Assembly (NCBI GenBank): GCA_904384205.1
Contig: CAJFJY010000017.1
Span: 1-35,186 of the forward strand
Direction of reading: 5' to 3'
Length of the DNA stretch: 35,186 bases
Source of the DNA: an uncultured Clostridia bacterium
GTDB taxonomy: Bacteria > Bacillota > Clostridia > TANB77 > CAG-508
In this document: positions 12,160-25,517 of the stretch, in pieces
How the letters are laid out: each line of letters begins with the position of its first letter
Numbering within the stretch: position 1 is the first letter of the stretch
Notes under the pieces: generated by a model
Databases searched by the model: none
Told to the model about the DNA's origin: nothing
What the model saw: the letters and a program-made list of their open reading frames with translations, nothing else
Made by a program: the position numbers and the translations under genes

Positions 12160-13014
12160 ATGGCAATAATCATAGATGGAAAAGAACTATCAAAGAAAAT
12201 AAGAGAAAAACTAAAAATAGAATGTGAAAATTTAGAAAAAAATAATATAAAACCACAATTAGCTGTAATAATGGTAGGAGATGATCCTGCATCTAAAGTT
12301 TATGTAAGAAATAAAAGTAAAGCTTGTAAAGAAGTTGGAGTAGATTATGTTGAATATTTGTTAGATAAAAGTATAAAACAAAAAGAACTAATTGATTTAA
12401 TTGAAAAATTAAATAATGACAAAAATATAAATGGCATATTACTACAAAGCCCAATACCAAAACATTTAAATATAGAAGAAGCGTTTGAAAAAATAGATTA
12501 CAGAAAAGATGTAGATGGATTCCATCCAATGAATGTAGGAAAATTAGCTTTGGGACAAGATTCATTTGTATCATGCACACCATTTGGAGTAATTAAAATG
12601 TTTGAAGAATATGACATTGACTTATGTGGAAAAAATGTGGTAATATTAGGAAGAAGTAATATTGTAGGAAGACCATTAATACAATGTTGCATAAATAAAA
12701 ATGCAACAGTAACTGTATGCCATTCAAAAACAAGAAATACAAAAAATATAACTAGAGAAGCAGATGTTTTAATATCTGCAATAGGAAAACCTAATTTTGT
12801 AACAGAAGATATGGTAAAAGATGGAGCAGTTGTAATAGATGTAGGAATAAATAGATTAGATGACGGAAAAATAGTTGGGGATGTAGATTACGAGAAGGTA
12901 AAAGAAAAAGCAAGCTATATAACACCAGTTCCGGGGGGAGTTGGACCAATGACAATAGCGATGTTAATAAATAATGTAATTAAAGCTACAAAACAACAAA
13001 ACAATATAAAATAA
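12160..13014 (+). CDS. folD: bifunctional methylenetetrahydrofolate dehydrogenase/cyclohydrolase
   Basis: VGDDPASKVYVRNKSKAC, GILLQSPIPKHL, PVPGGVGPMT motifs. Confidence 0.97.
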   Translation: MAIIIDGKELSKKIREKLKIECENLEKNNIKPQLAVIMVGDDPASKVYVRNKSKACKEVGVDYVEYLLDKSIKQKELIDLIEKLNNDKNINGILLQSPIPKHLNIEEAFEKIDYRKDVDGFHPMNVGKLALGQDSFVSCTPFGVIKMFEEYDIDLCGKNVVILGRSNIVGRPLIQCCINKNATVTVCHSKTRNTKNITREADVLISAIGKPNFVTEDMVKDGAVVIDVGINRLDDGKIVGDVDYEKVKEKASYITPVPGGVGPMTIAMLINNVIKATKQQNNIK

Positions 13015-13022
13015 AAAAGTTT

Positions 13023-13063
13023 AGAGACACTTTTTAAATAATTAAAAGTGTCCCTATTTTTTT
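13023..13063 (+). terminator. folD terminator
   Basis: GACACTTTT/AAAAGTGTC hairpin then CCTATTTTTTT. Confidence 0.75.
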
Positions 13064-13131
13064 GAAATCAATTGCTGATGCAGGATTTAAGTAATTATAG
13101 CTGAATAATTAAAAGAAAGGAAAAATAGAAA

Positions 13132-14001
13132 ATGAATAATTTAGAAAATAAAAAATATTGGATATGGTTTAGTTTAATAGAAAATTTAGGTAGTGCAAGA
13201 GGAAAAATATTGCTAGAAAAATTTAAGAAACCCGAAAAAATTTATTACGCAAAAAAAGAGGAATTAAAGAATATAAAAGGAATAGGAGAAAAGATAATAG
13301 AAAATATAATGAATAAACAAACAAAAGAAAAAGTAAATAAACATATAGAATATATGGAAAAGAGCAATATCGATTTAATAACTATAGAAGATAAAGAATA
13401 TCCAATCAATCTGAAAAATATATATGATTATCCATTATATTTATATATAAAAGGAAATAAAAAAATATTAAACGAAAACTGTATAAGTATAATAGGATGT
13501 AGAGAATATTCAACATATGGCGAAAAATGTACAAAATATTTTTCATATAATCTAGCAAAAGAAGGAAAAGTAATAGTAAGTGGACTAGCAAGGGGGATAG
13601 ATAGTTTTGCACATAAAGGAGCCATAGAAGCAAAAGGAAAAACAATAGCAGTTATTGGAAGTGGATTAAATATAATTTACCCGTCAGAAAATATTGAACT
13701 TGCAAATGAAATAATTAGGACAGGAGGAGCAATAATAACAGAATATCCAATCGGAATCAAACCATTAAAATTAAACTTTCCAGCAAGAAATCGAATAATT
13801 AGTGGAATAAGTGATAGACTACTTGTAATAGAAGCAAAAAAACAAAGTGGAACATTAATAACCGTAGATTTTGCATTAGAACAAGGAAAAGATATATATG
13901 TTGTGCCAGGAAATATAGATTCAATGAATTCAGTAGGAACAAATGAATTAATAAAACAAGGAGCAAGATTAGTTACAAATTATAAAGAAGTCATTACATA
14001 A
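13132..14001 (+). CDS. dprA: DNA-processing protein DprA
   Basis: Rossmann core: IIGCREYSTYGEKC, VSGLARGIDSFAHKGAI, AVIGSGLNIIYPSEN, QGKDIYVVPG. Confidence 0.95.
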   Translation: MNNLENKKYWIWFSLIENLGSARGKILLEKFKKPEKIYYAKKEELKNIKGIGEKIIENIMNKQTKEKVNKHIEYMEKSNIDLITIEDKEYPINLKNIYDYPLYLYIKGNKKILNENCISIIGCREYSTYGEKCTKYFSYNLAKEGKVIVSGLARGIDSFAHKGAIEAKGKTIAVIGSGLNIIYPSENIELANEIIRTGGAIITEYPIGIKPLKLNFPARNRIISGISDRLLVIEAKKQSGTLITVDFALEQGKDIYVVPGNIDSMNSVGTNELIKQGARLVTNYKEVIT

Positions 14002-14109
14002 AATGAAAAAAATCTATTATAAGTATTGATAAATTGTCATATTTGTAATATAATTGAAATGATTTTGTAATAAAAGAATATAAACAAATAGAAAGCTTGA
14101 GGGAAAAAT

Positions 14110-15111
14110 ATGTTTAAATTCGGTCAAGATGTTGGAATTGATTTAGGAACAGCAACAGTAATTGTATATGTAAAAGGTAGAGGAATTGTATTAAGAGAAC
14201 CATCTGTTGTAGCTGTAGATAACAATACAGGAGATGTATTAGCAGTAGGAGGAGAAGCAAGAAGAATGCTTGGAAGAACGCCAGGAAATATTGTAGCAAC
14301 TAGACCATTAAGAGATGGGGTAATTTCCGACTATACTGTTACAGAAAAAATGTTAAAATATTTTATAAACAAAGTGTGTGGGAAATTTGTATTTGCACCT
14401 AGAATAATGATTTGTATTCCTTCACAAGTAACTGAAGTAGAAAAAAAGGCGGTAATTGATGCTGCAACCCAAGCAGGAGCAAGAAGAGTATATTTAATAG
14501 AAGAACCTATAGCAGCAGCAATAGGAGCAGGAATTGATATTGCAAAACCATGTGGAAACATGGTAGTAGATATAGGGGGAGGAACAACAGATGTTGCAGT
14601 TATATCATTAGGAGGATCTGTTGTTAGTAGTTCTATAAAAGTTGCAGGTGATAAATTTGACGAAGCAATTGTAAAATATATAAAAAAGAAACATAATATT
14701 GCTATAGGAGAAAGAACAGCAGAAGACCTAAAAGTAAATATAGGTTGTGTATATCCTAAAATACAGGACTTAGAAATGGATATTAGAGGAAGAGATTTAA
14801 TTACAGGCCTTCCTAAAACAGTAACAATACATTCTTCAGAAATGTTAGAAGCATTAATTGAACCAGCAATGATGATTGTAGATGCAGTTCATGGAGTATT
14901 AGAAAGAACACCACCTGAGCTTGCAGCAGATATCAGTGATAAAGGAATATACATGACAGGTGGAGGATGTCTAATTGATGGTCTTGATAGATTGTTACAA
15001 GAAAAAACAGGAATAAATGTAATGATTGCACAAGACACAGTATCATGTGTAGCACTAGGAACAGGAAAAGCGTTAGAAAACCTAGATGCACTAGATGGAA
15101 AAAGAAAATAG
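14110..15111 (+). CDS. mreB: rod shape-determining protein, MreB/Mbl family
   Basis: DVGIDLGTATVIVYVKGRGIVLREPSVVA; actin-like phosphate motifs. Confidence 0.95.
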   Translation: MFKFGQDVGIDLGTATVIVYVKGRGIVLREPSVVAVDNNTGDVLAVGGEARRMLGRTPGNIVATRPLRDGVISDYTVTEKMLKYFINKVCGKFVFAPRIMICIPSQVTEVEKKAVIDAATQAGARRVYLIEEPIAAAIGAGIDIAKPCGNMVVDIGGGTTDVAVISLGGSVVSSSIKVAGDKFDEAIVKYIKKKHNIAIGERTAEDLKVNIGCVYPKIQDLEMDIRGRDLITGLPKTVTIHSSEMLEALIEPAMMIVDAVHGVLERTPPELAADISDKGIYMTGGGCLIDGLDRLLQEKTGINVMIAQDTVSCVALGTGKALENLDALDGKRK

Positions 15112-15142
15112 ATTAACATTAAATTTATAATATCATATTTAG

Positions 15143-15162
15143 AAGAGAGCACATGCTCTCTT
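15143..15162. terminator. hairpin after mreB (weak terminator)
   Basis: AAGAGAGC-ACAT-GCTCTCTT, no long T tract. Confidence 0.45.
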
Positions 15163-15249
15163 AATTAAATTTAAAATAAAAAAGGTAAATAAACAAAAAA
15201 CAAAATTTAATTCTTTTCCAACCTAACTAATTTATGCCTTAAGAAAGGA

Positions 15250-16566
15250 ATGAGAGCAATTATGTCAAAGAAAGTAGCATTTATAACATTAGGATGTAAA
15301 GTAAATCAATACGAGTCAAATGGAATGGCACAAAAGTTTTTAGAAAAAGGATATAAAGTAGTAGAACATACTGAAAAAGCAGATATATATGTTGTAAATA
15401 CATGTACAGTAACAAATATTTCTGATAGAAAATCAAGACAAATGTTAAGAAGAGTCAAAGAAATAAATAAAGACAGTATTGTTATAGCAGTTGGATGTTA
15501 TGTACAAGTAGCAAAACAAGATGTAGAAAAAATTCCAGAAATAGATCTATGTCTAGGAAATGATGAAAAAGCCAATATTGTAGATTTTGCAGAAAAATAT
15601 ATAAAAGATAAAATAAAAGAAGTGCCAATGCAAGATGTATTAAAATCAAAAGAATTTGTAGATTTTGGTGAAGTTGTCTTTACTGAAAAAACAAGGGCTG
15701 TAGTAAAAATCCAGGATGGATGTGATAGATATTGCTCATATTGTATAATACCATATGCAAGAGGAAGAGTAAGAAGTAGAAATCCAGAAAATATAATAGA
15801 AGAGATTAAAGAAATTGTAAAAAAAGATATTAAAGAAGTAGTTATAACAGGAATACATATCGCATCATATGGCAAAGATTTTAAAAATGGATATAAATTA
15901 ATTGACTTGTTAGAAGAAATAAACAAAATAGAAGGATTAGAAAGAATTAGATTAGGTTCAATAGAACCATTACTTATAAATGAAGAATTTATATCAAGAT
16001 TAAAAAAATTAGATAAAATGTGTCCTCATTTTCATTTATCATTACAAAGCGGATGTGATGAAACTTTAAAAAGAATGAATAGAAGATATACAACCGAAGA
16101 ATTTAAAAATATTGTAAAAATAATAAGAAATAATTATAGTGATGCAATGCTAACAACAGATGTTATTGTTGGATTTCCAGGAGAAACAGAAGAAGAATTC
16201 GAAAATACATATAAATTTTTAAAAGAAATCAAATTCTATAAAATCCATGTATTTAAATATTCACAAAGAAAAGGCACAAAAGCAGCAGTTATGCCAAATC
16301 AAATAGATGGAAATATTAAAGAAGAAAGAAGTAAAAAGATAATAGAGCTATCAGACTCAATACAAGAAGAATATAACAAATCATATATTGGAAAAGAAAT
16401 AGAAGTCCTATTTGAAGAAGAAAAAGGAGAAATATACAAAGGACACACAAAAAATTATATATTAGCTTACTGTAAAACAAATGAAAATCTAAACAATAAA
16501 ATAGTAAAAGTTGTATGTAAAAAAGCCTATATAAATCATTTAGAATGTGTTATAAATAATAAATAA
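15250..16566 (+). CDS. mtaB: tRNA (ms2t6A37) methylthiotransferase MtaB
   Basis: TLGCKVNQYES, VNTCTVTNISDRKSRQ, radical SAM CDRYCSYCIIPYARG. Start may be 15262 (MSKKVAF). Confidence 0.93.
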   Translation: MRAIMSKKVAFITLGCKVNQYESNGMAQKFLEKGYKVVEHTEKADIYVVNTCTVTNISDRKSRQMLRRVKEINKDSIVIAVGCYVQVAKQDVEKIPEIDLCLGNDEKANIVDFAEKYIKDKIKEVPMQDVLKSKEFVDFGEVVFTEKTRAVVKIQDGCDRYCSYCIIPYARGRVRSRNPENIIEEIKEIVKKDIKEVVITGIHIASYGKDFKNGYKLIDLLEEINKIEGLERIRLGSIEPLLINEEFISRLKKLDKMCPHFHLSLQSGCDETLKRMNRRYTTEEFKNIVKIIRNNYSDAMLTTDVIVGFPGETEEEFENTYKFLKEIKFYKIHVFKYSQRKGTKAAVMPNQIDGNIKEERSKKIIELSDSIQEEYNKSYIGKEIEVLFEEEKGEIYKGHTKNYILAYCKTNENLNNKIVKVVCKKAYINHLECVINNK

Positions 16567-16698
16567 TTTCACAGTGTAATAGAAATGTAATAAAAATGTA
16601 ACACAAAAATAATAAAAAAATATATGGAAAAACTTGCATATTTTAGAAAAATATAGTATAAATTAGTTAAAAGTAAAACCACAAAGGAGGAAATAAAA

Positions 16699-17028
16699 AT
16701 GGCAGATTTAGGAGAAGAAAATAAAGTACAAGGTGTTTTTGGTGGAGTTGAATTTGGAAATGTTGGAGAATCAAATGTAGACAACGTATTTGAAAATGCA
16801 GGTACTATTAGAAATCAAGATTTACCTGTAAAAAGAGGTTTTTGGTCTAAATTCAAAACATTTTGGTTACAAGAAATAGATTGGAATAAAGAGATAAAAG
16901 TAGAATTAACACCATATCAACAAAAAGTAGAAGACGAAGTAAATGACTTCCTACATCAACAAATTACATGGGATAAAGTACATGATTTCTTATTCCAAGA
17001 AGTAAAATTCGGTAAAGGAAACAAATAA
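16699..17028 (+). CDS. uncharacterized 109-aa protein with three F-x-x-Q-[EQ]-[IV]-x-[WF]-x-K repeats
   Basis: GGAGG SD; own promoter (TTGCAT-N17-TATAAA) and strong downstream terminator. Confidence 0.8.
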   Translation: MADLGEENKVQGVFGGVEFGNVGESNVDNVFENAGTIRNQDLPVKRGFWSKFKTFWLQEIDWNKEIKVELTPYQQKVEDEVNDFLHQQITWDKVHDFLFQEVKFGKGNK

Positions 17029-17051
17029 TAATTATGTATAAAAATAGAAGG

Positions 17052-17087
17052 GTATAGCATATATGTAAAAAATATGCTATACTTTTT
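17052..17087 (+). terminator. intrinsic terminator of the 109-aa gene
   Basis: GTATAGCATAT/ATATGCTATAC then TTTTT. Confidence 0.8.
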
Positions 17088-17254
17088 ACATTATAGGAAA
17101 TTGTATTTCCTGTAATGTAAAAAAATATAGATGCACAGAAAAATTGTTTCACAATTTTTCGCGCCGACAAATCTTATACGCTTCTTGCTAGACCTTAAAT
17201 TAATGTAATCAAAATTTAAAAATAGAGAAAAGGTCTAGCGAAGCTAGATTTGTC
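17086..17254. repeat. three further consecutive inverted repeats
   Basis: TTACATTATAGGAAA/TTTCCTGTAATGTAA; GAAAAATTGT-TTC-ACAATTTTTC; GACAAATC..GCTTC..GCTAGACCTT / AAGGTCTAGC GAAGC..GATTTGTC. Confidence 0.85.
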
Positions 17255-17292
17255 TAGTGTTAAAGATAAATTTTAATAGAAAGGATATTATT

Positions 17293-18657
17293 ATGGCAAA
17301 AAATAAAACTATTTTTGTATGTAATGAATGTGGTTACGAATCTGCAAAATGGCTAGGAAAATGTCCAGCATGTAATAGTTGGAATACTTTTTTTGAGCAA
17401 AAAATAGTAGAAACGAAGAACTCAAATAATAATTTAAATGATGGAAAAATAAATACTCCGCAAAAATTAAATTCATATGTAGCAAGTGAAAAAGTAAGAA
17501 CATCAACAGGATTTGGAGAATTAGATAGAGTTTTAGGAGGAGGATTAGTAAAAGGTTCTCTAATTTTATTAGGAGGAGAGCCAGGGATAGGAAAATCAAC
17601 ATTAATATTGCAAATATGCAATAAAGTAAAAGGAGAAGGGAATGTACTATATGTTTCAGGAGAAGAATCAGCAGAGCAAATAAAATTAAGAGCAGATAGA
17701 CTAGGAATAAATAATGAAGATATACTATTTTTAGGAGAAACAAATATCGACATCGTAACTCAATCTATTTTAAATATTAACCCAAAACTTGTAATAATAG
17801 ATTCAATTCAAACTATGTATAGCGAAGAAATAACAGCAGCTGCAGGAAGTGTAAGCCAAGTAAGAGAGATAACATCACAAATAATGAGAGTTTGTAAATC
17901 AAGAGAAATAACAACAATAATAATCGGACATGTAACAAAAGATGGAACAATAGCAGGACCTAGAGTGTTAGAACATATGGTAGACACAGTTCTTTATTTA
18001 GAAGGAGAAAGATATTTCTCATACAGGATATTAAGAGGAGTAAAAAATAGATTCGGTTCAACAAATGAAATAGGTATGTTTGAAATGAGAGAAGAAGGAA
18101 TGACGGAAATCTTAAATCCTTCAGATGTATTAATTTCAGAAAGAGAAGATAATCCAGCAGGATCATGTGTAGTTTCATGTATAGAAGGAACCAGACCAAT
18201 ATTAGTTGAATTACAAGCATTAACAGCTCAAACAGTTTTTGGATATCCCAAAAGAACTGCAAATGGGATAGATTTTAATAGATTAGCCTTGCTTATCGCA
18301 GTAATGGAAAAAAAAGCAGGATTAAATTTAGGAAATCAAGATGTATATTTAAATGTTGTAGGAGGATTAAAAATAAATGAACCTTCAATAGATTTAGGAA
18401 TAATATTAGTTACAGCATCTATTTTTAGAAATATAGCCATATCTAAAGATGTTGTAATAATGGGAGAAGTAGGACTAACAGGAGAAGTCAGAAGAATAAA
18501 TTTTATAGAAAAAAGGCTAAGAGAAGCGGAAAAATTAGGTTTTAAAATATGTATAATTCCAGAAAGTAACAAAAAGGTCTTGAAAGATAAGTTCAAATTG
18601 GATATAATAGGGGTCAGGAATGTAAAAGAAGCAATGGAAAAATTACATTTAAAATAA
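17293..18657 (+). CDS. radA: DNA repair protein RadA
   Basis: Zinc finger CNECGYESAKWLGKCPAC, Walker A GGEPGIGKST, KNRFGSTNEIGMFEM. Start 17293 preferred (MAKNKTIF). Confidence 0.96.
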   Translation: MAKNKTIFVCNECGYESAKWLGKCPACNSWNTFFEQKIVETKNSNNNLNDGKINTPQKLNSYVASEKVRTSTGFGELDRVLGGGLVKGSLILLGGEPGIGKSTLILQICNKVKGEGNVLYVSGEESAEQIKLRADRLGINNEDILFLGETNIDIVTQSILNINPKLVIIDSIQTMYSEEITAAAGSVSQVREITSQIMRVCKSREITTIIIGHVTKDGTIAGPRVLEHMVDTVLYLEGERYFSYRILRGVKNRFGSTNEIGMFEMREEGMTEILNPSDVLISEREDNPAGSCVVSCIEGTRPILVELQALTAQTVFGYPKRTANGIDFNRLALLIAVMEKKAGLNLGNQDVYLNVVGGLKINEPSIDLGIILVTASIFRNIAISKDVVIMGEVGLTGEVRRINFIEKRLREAEKLGFKICIIPESNKKVLKDKFKLDIIGVRNVKEAMEKLHLK

Positions 18658-18706
18658 AATATAATAAATTGTGAATTTTGAGGCTATTATAGAAGGAGGC
18701 ATTTAG

Positions 18707-19789
18707 TTGAGAAAGAAAAATGAAAATGCTATTACTGATATTTTAAAACTTATAGCACCAGGAACACCAATAAGAGATGGATTAGAAAATATCTTAAGAG
18801 CAAAAACAGGGGCATTATTATTAATAACAGATAATAATGAAATTATAAAAGAAATTGTAGATGGTGGATTCACAATAAATGAAGATTATACATCATCAAA
18901 ATTGTATGAATTAGCAAAAATGGATGGCGCAATTGTACTTAGTGGAGACCTAAAAAAGATTCTTTTTGCAAATGCACAATTAATACCTTCAAGAGAAATC
19001 GAAACAATGGAAACTGGAACAAGACATAGAACAGCAGAAAGAACAGCAAAACAGACGGGAGAATTAGTTATAAGTATATCTCAAAGAAGAAATATAATAA
19101 CAATATTTAAAGGAAATGATAGATATATACTAGAAGATACAAATGCAGTATTAAATAAAGCAAATCAAGGAGTACAGACACTAGAAAAATATAAAAAAGT
19201 TTTTGATAATAAGCTAAATATCCTAAATGAATATGAATTTAATGATATAGTAACTCTGCAAAACGTAATCTTAGCAATACAAAGAGCAGAAATGGTTATG
19301 AGAATTGTAGATGAAATTCAAGGACAAATATATGAATTAGGAAATGATGGAAGACTAGTCAAAATGCAGCTAGAAGAATTAGTGGGAGGAGTAGAAAAAG
19401 AAGAACTACTCATTATAAAAGACTATTTAGCACCAACAAAAGATAAATTAAATCCAGAAGATGTATTAGATAGTTTATCAGAATTGACATATGAAGAACT
19501 AAATAAAGAATCATCAATAGCAAAATTGTTAGGATTTGATGTTTTTGATAATTATGACGAAGTAGGAGTGTACACTAGAGGTTATAGAATTCTAAGCAAA
19601 ATACCAAGAATGCCAACAAATATAGTAGAAAATTTAGTATCATCATTTAAATCTTTCCAACACATATTGGCGGCTGATATAGAAAGTTTAGACGAAGTAG
19701 ATGGAATAGGAGAAATAAGAGCAAGAACAATAAAACAATCATTAAAAAGAATGCAAGAACAATTCGTTTTTGATAATATATTAGATTAA
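18707..19789 (+). CDS. disA: diadenylate cyclase DisA (TTG start)
   Basis: DGAIVLS, GTRHRTAER, C-terminal HhH; GGAGG SD 6 nt before TTG. Confidence 0.95.
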   Translation: MRKKNENAITDILKLIAPGTPIRDGLENILRAKTGALLLITDNNEIIKEIVDGGFTINEDYTSSKLYELAKMDGAIVLSGDLKKILFANAQLIPSREIETMETGTRHRTAERTAKQTGELVISISQRRNIITIFKGNDRYILEDTNAVLNKANQGVQTLEKYKKVFDNKLNILNEYEFNDIVTLQNVILAIQRAEMVMRIVDEIQGQIYELGNDGRLVKMQLEELVGGVEKEELLIIKDYLAPTKDKLNPEDVLDSLSELTYEELNKESSIAKLLGFDVFDNYDEVGVYTRGYRILSKIPRMPTNIVENLVSSFKSFQHILAADIESLDEVDGIGEIRARTIKQSLKRMQEQFVFDNILD

Positions 19790-19879
19790 AATTTAGGTTT
19801 ATGAGTGAACCTTAAAACTCAAATATTAAAAAGGCAAAATGTTAAAAAAATATGTCTTAAGAAAGGAATGAAATAAAAA

Positions 19880-20641
19880 ATGGCAAAAAAAATTATATGG
19901 GCAATAGTTTTAATAGTGTTATTAGTATTAATAGGATGGGTAAGTTATGGATATTATATGAAATTAACAATGAATCCAGAAAATCCAGTTGCAACAATGG
20001 AAGTAGAAGGATTTGGAACAGTAAAAATGGAATTATATCCAGACCAAGCACCAGAAACAGTTGCAAACTTTATAGCATTAGCAAATAGAGGGTATTATAA
20101 TGGATCTTCATTTCATAGAGTAGTAAAAGACTTTATGATTCAAGGAGGAACTAAAAATGGAGACGGTTCTACAGAGCCAACATTAAAAGACCTAAAAGAT
20201 GATGGTAGCGATGATAAATATTCAATAAAAGGAGAATTCATTGCAAATGGAGTAAACAATACTATCAAATTTGAAGAAGGAGTAGTAGGTTTAGCTAGAT
20301 CTGATTATAGCCAAACTTCAGCATCATTAACAGATGAATCATATAATTCAGGATGTGCACAATTTTTCATAATGACACAAGAAAATGCAGGATTAAATGG
20401 TAATTACACAGCTTTTGGAAAAGTTATAGAAGGTATGGATGTAGTACACAACATAGAAAATGTTGAAGTAAAAGTAGCTGATAATTCAGAAGAAACAGGA
20501 AATACTGAAGAAAGTACGCCAGTAAATACAGTAAGAATAAGTTCAATTAGTGTAGATACTAAAGGAGTAGATTATGGCTTACCAGACACATTAGAATATT
20601 TTGATTATACAAATTGGTTCTATAGTCAATATGTAAATTAA
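19880..20641 (+). CDS. membrane-anchored peptidyl-prolyl cis-trans isomerase (cyclophilin)
   Basis: N-terminal TM; FHRVVKDFMIQGG, SGCAQFFIMT, LNGNYTAFGKVIEGMDVV. Confidence 0.95.
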   Translation: MAKKIIWAIVLIVLLVLIGWVSYGYYMKLTMNPENPVATMEVEGFGTVKMELYPDQAPETVANFIALANRGYYNGSSFHRVVKDFMIQGGTKNGDGSTEPTLKDLKDDGSDDKYSIKGEFIANGVNNTIKFEEGVVGLARSDYSQTSASLTDESYNSGCAQFFIMTQENAGLNGNYTAFGKVIEGMDVVHNIENVEVKVADNSEETGNTEESTPVNTVRISSISVDTKGVDYGLPDTLEYFDYTNWFYSQYVN

Positions 20642-20645
20642 AAAG

Positions 20646-20683
20646 AAATTGCCAAAAGGGACGGGGCTTTTTGGCAATTTTTT
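20646..20683 (+). terminator. intrinsic terminator with a GGGACGGGG loop
   Basis: AAATTGCCAAAA-GGGACGGGGCT-TTTTGGCAATTT then TTT. Confidence 0.75.
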
Positions 20684-20728
20684 AAAATTTACTTGAATTT
20701 AGATAAAATAAATGATAGAATGACAGTA

Positions 20729-20775
20729 GATTAAAAAAAAACCTATTTTGGCGATTTTTTTAATCTTTTTTTTTT
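20729..20775 (+). promoter_or_regulatory. candidate transcription attenuator upstream of pyrG
   Basis: GATTAAAAAAA/TTTTTTTAATC hairpin followed by T10, just before SD AAAGGGG. Confidence 0.6.
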
Positions 20776-20777
20776 AG

Positions 20778-22406
<1,629 letters not shown>

Positions 22407-22411
22407 GTTTA

Positions 22412-22582
22412 CACAAAGTGGAGGAATGTCTTGGCAAACCCAAGGAATAAAAATGTCTACAAATGCTCGTGGATGAGTAATGAAAAGTTTCTTCAGAGAT
22501 TCATTTGTCAAAAAACGTATTTTAAATTCGTTTTTGGCTATGAAGTCAGAATATTCACTTTGTGATTCAGTAAGTGAATATG
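22412..22582 (+). ncRNA. candidate structured RNA element in the pyrG 3' region
   Basis: 9-bp closing stem CACAAAGTG/CACTTTGTG; CTTGG-CAAAC-CCAAG; ACAAATG/CATTTGT; AAAAACG/CGTTTTT; alternative ATATTCACTT/AAGTGAATAT. Confidence 0.45.
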
Positions 22583-22677
22583 CCGAGATAGAAGCAAAAT
22601 CATAAGTATTAGAATATTATTTATTGAATGTGAATATATTAAATGTGAAAAAATTGTGAATTTTTAAAAAAAGGTAT

Positions 22678-22733
22678 TGACATTTTATATAATTGGGTAT
22701 AAATTATTAGCAGTCAGAAGTTAAGAGTGCTAA
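22678..22733 (+). promoter_or_regulatory. groESL promoter (TTGACA...) with CIRCE operator
   Basis: TTAGCAGTC-N9-GAGTGCTAA at 22707-22733; CIRCE consensus is TTAGCACTC-N9-GAGTGCTAA, one mismatch. Confidence 0.9.
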
Positions 22734-23051
<318 letters not shown>

Positions 23052-23061
23052 TAAGAAAGGC

Positions 23062-24875
<1,814 letters not shown>

Positions 24876-24919
24876 AATTAAATAAAATAGAATAAAATAA
24901 AATAAAATTAAATTAAGTA

Positions 24920-24960
24920 AAAATCCTATAGTAATTTTATCGAATTATTTATAGGATTTT
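24920..24960 (+). terminator. groEL terminator
   Basis: AAAATCCTATA...TATAGGATTTT. Confidence 0.7.
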
Positions 24961-25049
24961 AATTTTCATTCCAATCAAGCGTAGAAACTAAAAAAATGCT
25001 ATAATAGCAACATTTCAAAAAATATTGACTGAGAATTGTAACTTCGAAA

Positions 25050-25107
25050 CCTGTCCCAGATTGACCAAAAATGGTTAATTGGTACCTGTCCCCAATTGAC
25101 CAAAAAA
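25050..25107. repeat. tandem pair of GTCCC-type repeat units
   Basis: CCTGTCCCAGATTGACCAAAAAT and CCTGTCCCCAATTGACCAAAAAAT, shared with 6623-6637. Confidence 0.65.
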
Positions 25108-25202
25108 TAATACTTAAAATCAATTGCATTTTATTTAAATATGTGATAAAATAGCTCTTGAATTTAAAAAAGTGCTCAAAATAAGCAGAGAGGAGTAAAC
25201 AA

Positions 25203-25451
25203 ATGGAAATAGCAAGAACAATTGTGACAGTGATTTATTTTATAATTGCTGTAGCAGTAATAATATTAGCATTGATGCAATCAAAAGAAGATTCAGGGTT
25301 ATCTTCAACAATAACAGGTTCTTCTACAAATAACTTTTATGAAAAAAATAAAAGTAGAACAAAAGAAGGAAAGTTGAAAAGATGGACTGTTATTAACTCA
25401 ATAATATTTGCAGTATTAACAGTTGTTTTAGGAATATTATATATGGCATAA
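25203..25451 (+). CDS. secG: preprotein translocase subunit SecG
   Basis: Two TM segments, LALMQSKEDSGLSSTITGSS; position upstream of rnr. Confidence 0.9.
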   Translation: MEIARTIVTVIYFIIAVAVIILALMQSKEDSGLSSTITGSSTNNFYEKNKSRTKEGKLKRWTVINSIIFAVLTVVLGILYMA

Positions 25452-25517
25452 GGGCAGTTTTTTAAATTGTCCTTTTTGTATTGTAGAATAGTTTGACTTA
25501 AGAAGGAAAGTGAAGAA

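Noticed and set aside
24876-24915. AAAAT pentamer-like tract after groEL
   Set aside because: Low-complexity AT tract, no evidence of function beyond ordinary compositional slippage.
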